From assembly GCA_036937835.1 (NCBI GenBank), contig CM072860.1, forward strand, positions 4,729,001-4,793,000: a DNA stretch of 64,000 nt, read 5' to 3'. Positions 60,726-64,000 of this stretch are shown in pieces. The notes under the pieces were generated by a model. It worked only from the letters and a program-made list of their open reading frames with translations. It searched no databases and was not told the DNA's origin. The position numbers were made by a program, and so were the translations under genes. Source of the DNA: Pampus argenteus. Lineage: Eukaryota > Chordata > Actinopteri > Scombriformes > Stromateidae. How positions within the stretch are numbered: position 1 is the first letter of the stretch; each line of letters begins with the position of its first letter.

Positions 60726-61639
60726 GTCAAGGGTCACACTGATAATTCACCAGTACCGTATTTAGGAACATTACCACCATCGCTCACCGCGGTAATGAGG
60801 GAGCAGAGCAGATGGATGCCATTCTAGAAACCTCTTTTAATGACCGAACGGGGGATTGGACTCCCGTCTCCAATTGGACCCTGCAGATTCTCACTCTTAA
60901 AGGGCAACTGCCACATATTCAAGCCAAAATGGAGGCAGGGGGCTCATTTCTACCCTTCTTCCTCTTTTTTTTTTAGCTCAGTCTTGTGCTTGTGGCGAGT
61001 GGAAACAGTTAGATGAGAGGGAGAGCATTATCCTTGGTTTTCAATGGAGCTGGCGTTGGTTTTATCCAGTGTTGGCCATTTGCGAGCGCCTTGTGTCGCC
61101 TTGTCCCCCCCCCCTCCGCCCCGGATCCCTGATTTTCCCCGCAATCCTCTGTTTTGTAAATGGATGCTTGTGATGACCAATCAATACTGGCAGATTAAGA
61201 ATGGGGATTTAGCATTACAAAGGTGGTCCCACAACATTGTAATCCCCCACCCCCACCCTTTTCTCCCTCACACTTTTTGTTAGCAGACATAAAATACAGT
61301 ATATAAATAGCTTTTATCAACACAGACAAGCTTAAAAGCTCTTTTCTGTCTCTCTTTTTCTTTTTTTCTTTTTTCTGCTTCCGCCTCTCTGCCGCCACAT
61401 TGATCATTAACGCAGCTATTTTGTCGATTAATATTTCAGGTTTTAATTGCCACACAGTGAGGCTAAGAGCAAGAGAGAAAAACAACATGCTTATTTCTTT
61501 ACTTGCTCAACAGCTACAGAACTGAAAAAAAATATAGTTGTTTAGAAGCAGACGTTGTAAACTGTAAGCCTCCTGGGAGGAAAGAGGTGAGGGGTTATAG
61601 CAAGGAGGGAATGGTGTTAAGGTGCTCGTATGAGCCTCA

Positions 61640-61960
61640 CGAGGCACTCTTGCAGTTACCTCATTTCCCCTGTTTGTAATTAGTGGCGCGTATTAGCAGC
61701 TAGCCGAGGCAGATGAGGGCCTTTCAGGGCATCACGGAGACCGCTGAGGGAACGGTGCGAGAGGATATCGGGCCCTTCTTTCTCTGGTCCCTGAGGGTGA
61801 GCCAGGAAAACAGCTTAAGCAAACAGCCTCCCAGGTAGTGTCCTCATTAGCACGATCATCGCTATTAAACAGCATTAGTGCCAGTGTTTTGATTGCCGTC
61901 ATTACCGTTAGCAGCTTGAACTGTGCAGCTACCTACTAGGAAGGGGCTGGCAGTGGGATA
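61640..61960. promoter_or_regulatory. Candidate conserved noncoding block
   Basis: About 320 bp of complex sequence without simple repeats, poor in open frames, with motifs such as TGTAATTAGTGG (homeodomain-like), CTCATTAGCACGATCATCGC and CATTACCGTTAGCAGC. Large protocadherin introns are known to hold conserved enhancers. The call is by texture only; no alignment was possible. Confidence 0.3.
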
Positions 61961-62610
61961 TGACAGGTGTATTAACTCAGCCCTTGTAGACAAGTGAGGA
62001 GTCAACAGGTTGTTGTTGTTGTTTGGGAGCAAACGAGACGAGGTATTCTCTTGTTTGTCATAGTAATACTACATACTGCAACGACGTGACCTGTCATATT
62101 AAAAGTGAACGAGAAGTGTAAAAGCGTTCCCACATTGGTGTTCTACCTATAACTTCCTCGACCTGTGCAGGTACTTCAATAGATGACAATGAGGCTGTAC
62201 TAAAGGACATTGACCTGTGGGTTACGATGCAACAGTTGCTCTGACACAGCGAAAGTGTGATACTTTTTATTCTGTAGCAGAACAGCATTAAGTGAAATCT
62301 CCAGGCAGCGTGCACTGGTCTCTTAACTGCTCTTGCCTTGTCCATATTGCCTTGATTCATGAGGCCATTGAGCCTTCCTACAGCAAATTGCTTTTTCTCC
62401 CATAATGCCCCGGCTGGTAACTGCATGGCATTATGGTCAGCGAAAATCTCATGCAGCCCTGATGTTCAAACATATCTAATGTGATTCAGAGTGCATGTGT
62501 CACTGGCTTCCTTCTCCTTGCATGTGTCTGAGTTTAAATCTTAACTAAAACGGCAGTATGTCTTCTCAACAATTATCTTCTGGCAGCCAATATAGCAGGT
62601 ACATAAAGAA

Positions 62611-62629
62611 ACAAGAGGGTCCCTCTTGT
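62611..62629. repeat. 19-bp palindrome
   Basis: ACAAGAGGG, a central T, and CCCTCTTGT: 9-bp perfect arms. Function unknown. Confidence 0.7.
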
Positions 62630-62989
62630 GAAAGAGGGATTATACCATGTTCCAAAAAGAGGATAAACACATAGAGAGAGGATAGAGTGTGTGGTAGAAG
62701 CAAAGGTACAGAAGACAGAGAGTGATGGAGGGAGGGTAGAGGAGACAGTGGCGTGTAGGGGTGTCCAGAGCAGAGGAGGATTTGTATTATTTCCAGCATG
62801 TTGCTGTACTGAAGCACACATTTCCCAGGCCATCATGAGTGACAGCTTTGGTATCAGCAAGGGAATGTGTGCATGGGGGAACGGGTGTGCTGGCACACAT
62901 GTGCAAGTGTGCATTCCCCTGTTAATGTCATCCGTTTTGTTGCTGACCCCGATGTGCTGTGCACGGTTGGCCGGAGACGGCCATCTGGG

Positions 62990-63170
62990 AGAGGAGAGGC
63001 GAGGCAGTAAGAAAAGATACAGCGAGAGAGAGAGAAAAAAGGGGTGAAAAAAAAAAAAAAATCCAGGTCTGTTACATGTTCCACCCTTCAGCCAATGCAC
63101 ACAAGGGGACTCAAAGCAGAGAGGAGGAGGAGGAGAGACTGTGATAGTGACCGTGAGACCAGAGGAATAG
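62990..63170. repeat. Purine-rich tract
   Basis: GA-rich, with A15 at 63047-63061 and (GAG)n near 63120-63136. Confidence 0.8.
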
Positions 63171-64000
63171 AGTCATAGAGGTCAAAGTACAAGTGGAGTG
63201 AGGGGCGTTTTGAAGGGGAGCGTTTGAAATGAATCACCGCGTGAAAGTGCCAACTTTATGTGTCTCTCCTTCTCTTTCTTCTCGTCATTATTACATAGTC
63301 ACATCTCGAATAATCACATAATATATATATAAAAAAAAACACAGGGAATGGAAACAAGAAAGATAAAGGAACGCATCAGAGACGGCAGCCTCTCTCTCTC
63401 CACCTCTCATTTCTGTCTTTCTTCTTCATTTCAAATGGTCCTTTTTGTGTGAGCTGTGGCATCTCCCACTCTGGGCCTGTGATCAGGTGGTGGCACTAAC
63501 AAGCATTAGACAGCGAGAGATTAAACATGTGACTGTCAGACGCCATACCTGACGCATTAAATTACAGCTGCTTTTACATGTGACATTAAGAAACCTGACA
63601 GTACGAGACGGATCAACAAAAGAGATACAGCGAGTGAAAGAGGGATGGGGGAGGGAGATGTGTCTGCTGGATGTGATGTCGGAAGAAATTAAAGGCTTTC
63701 AACCACCTATTGACTATTATTCAAGACTCAAAGATGGAAATGTAAGAAAAGCAACAGAAAAGAGTGAAAGAGCGACTATTTCTAGTTTCTTCACGTACTT
63801 ATTGAGCGAGTCAGCGAGTCACGGTGTCTACATATAATGTTGAGGACGTTTTGGTTGTTGGTCACTTTACATCACGTGTATATCGGTCAAATATGACACA
63901 TAACATGCTCACCATATGTCAATGCCAACAATGCATTGCAACTCAAGCATCTGCCACTCCGAGCAAGTAAAGTAAAGCTACACGCAGGTCCTCGCATGAG

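Larger units (their letters stand above)
60001..64000 (+). other. Presumed intron, block 9: no gene seen
   Basis: Noncoding. It holds a CpG-dense patch at 60500-60725, complex repeat-poor sequence at 60770-60950 and 61640-61960, a 19-bp palindrome at 62611-62629 and a purine-rich tract at 62990-63170. The last 500 bases show nothing nameable. Confidence 0.75.

Noticed and set aside
1..64000. CRISPR arrays, prokaryotic operons, rRNA, intact tRNAs, intact transposase or reverse transcriptase genes
   Set aside because: Looked for on both strands. No spaced repeats of CRISPR type, no recognisable transposase, RT or integrase motifs, and no complete tRNA cloverleaf seen.

Overview
The window looks like vertebrate, probably teleost fish, nuclear DNA. 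The reasons are very dense (CA/TG)n, (TA)n, (GA)n and homopolymer tracts, a tRNA-derived SINE with a tail typical of fish elements, splice-bounded coding sequence, and no prokaryotic gene organisation. Nearly all long open frames read through microsatellites (runs of HTHTHT, IYIYIY, SLSLSL, FFFF or VCVCVC) and are not genes.

Only one stretch is convincingly protein coding: an internal exon at 38151-38370 on the + strand. It has a consensus acceptor and a usable donor. It encodes part of the cytoplasmic tail of a delta-1 protocadherin, best matching protocadherin-7 (pcdh7a or pcdh7b in fish, not resolved). It carries the RRVTF protein phosphatase 1 docking motif and the Ser-rich block around CYDSGLDESETPSSKSSSG. 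If so, 1-38150 and 38371-64000 are flanking introns of one large gene. The ectodomain and membrane-spanning exons would lie upstream, and the tail end would lie downstream.

Upstream intron (1-38150): microsatellites, pyrimidine or purine tracts of 150-350 bases, local tandem duplications, a 53-nt near-perfect hairpin at 32895-32947, and two weak SINE-like fragments near 1.3 and 1.8 kb. Downstream intron (38371-64000): a decayed tRNA-derived SINE at 40358-40535, two inverted copies of an otherwise single-copy-looking element 10.4 kb apart (45361-45461 and 55883-55967), three CpG-dense patches (44880-45170, 54530-54800, 60500-60725), and a complex, repeat-poor block at 61640-61960 that could be conserved regulatory DNA.

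I found no convincing new gene system. The most informative leads are the inverted element pair, the hairpin, the CpG-dense patches, and a competing frame-shifting splice acceptor 20 nt upstream of the exon. Orthology, conservation and expression claims rest on recognition and inference, with no searches run.
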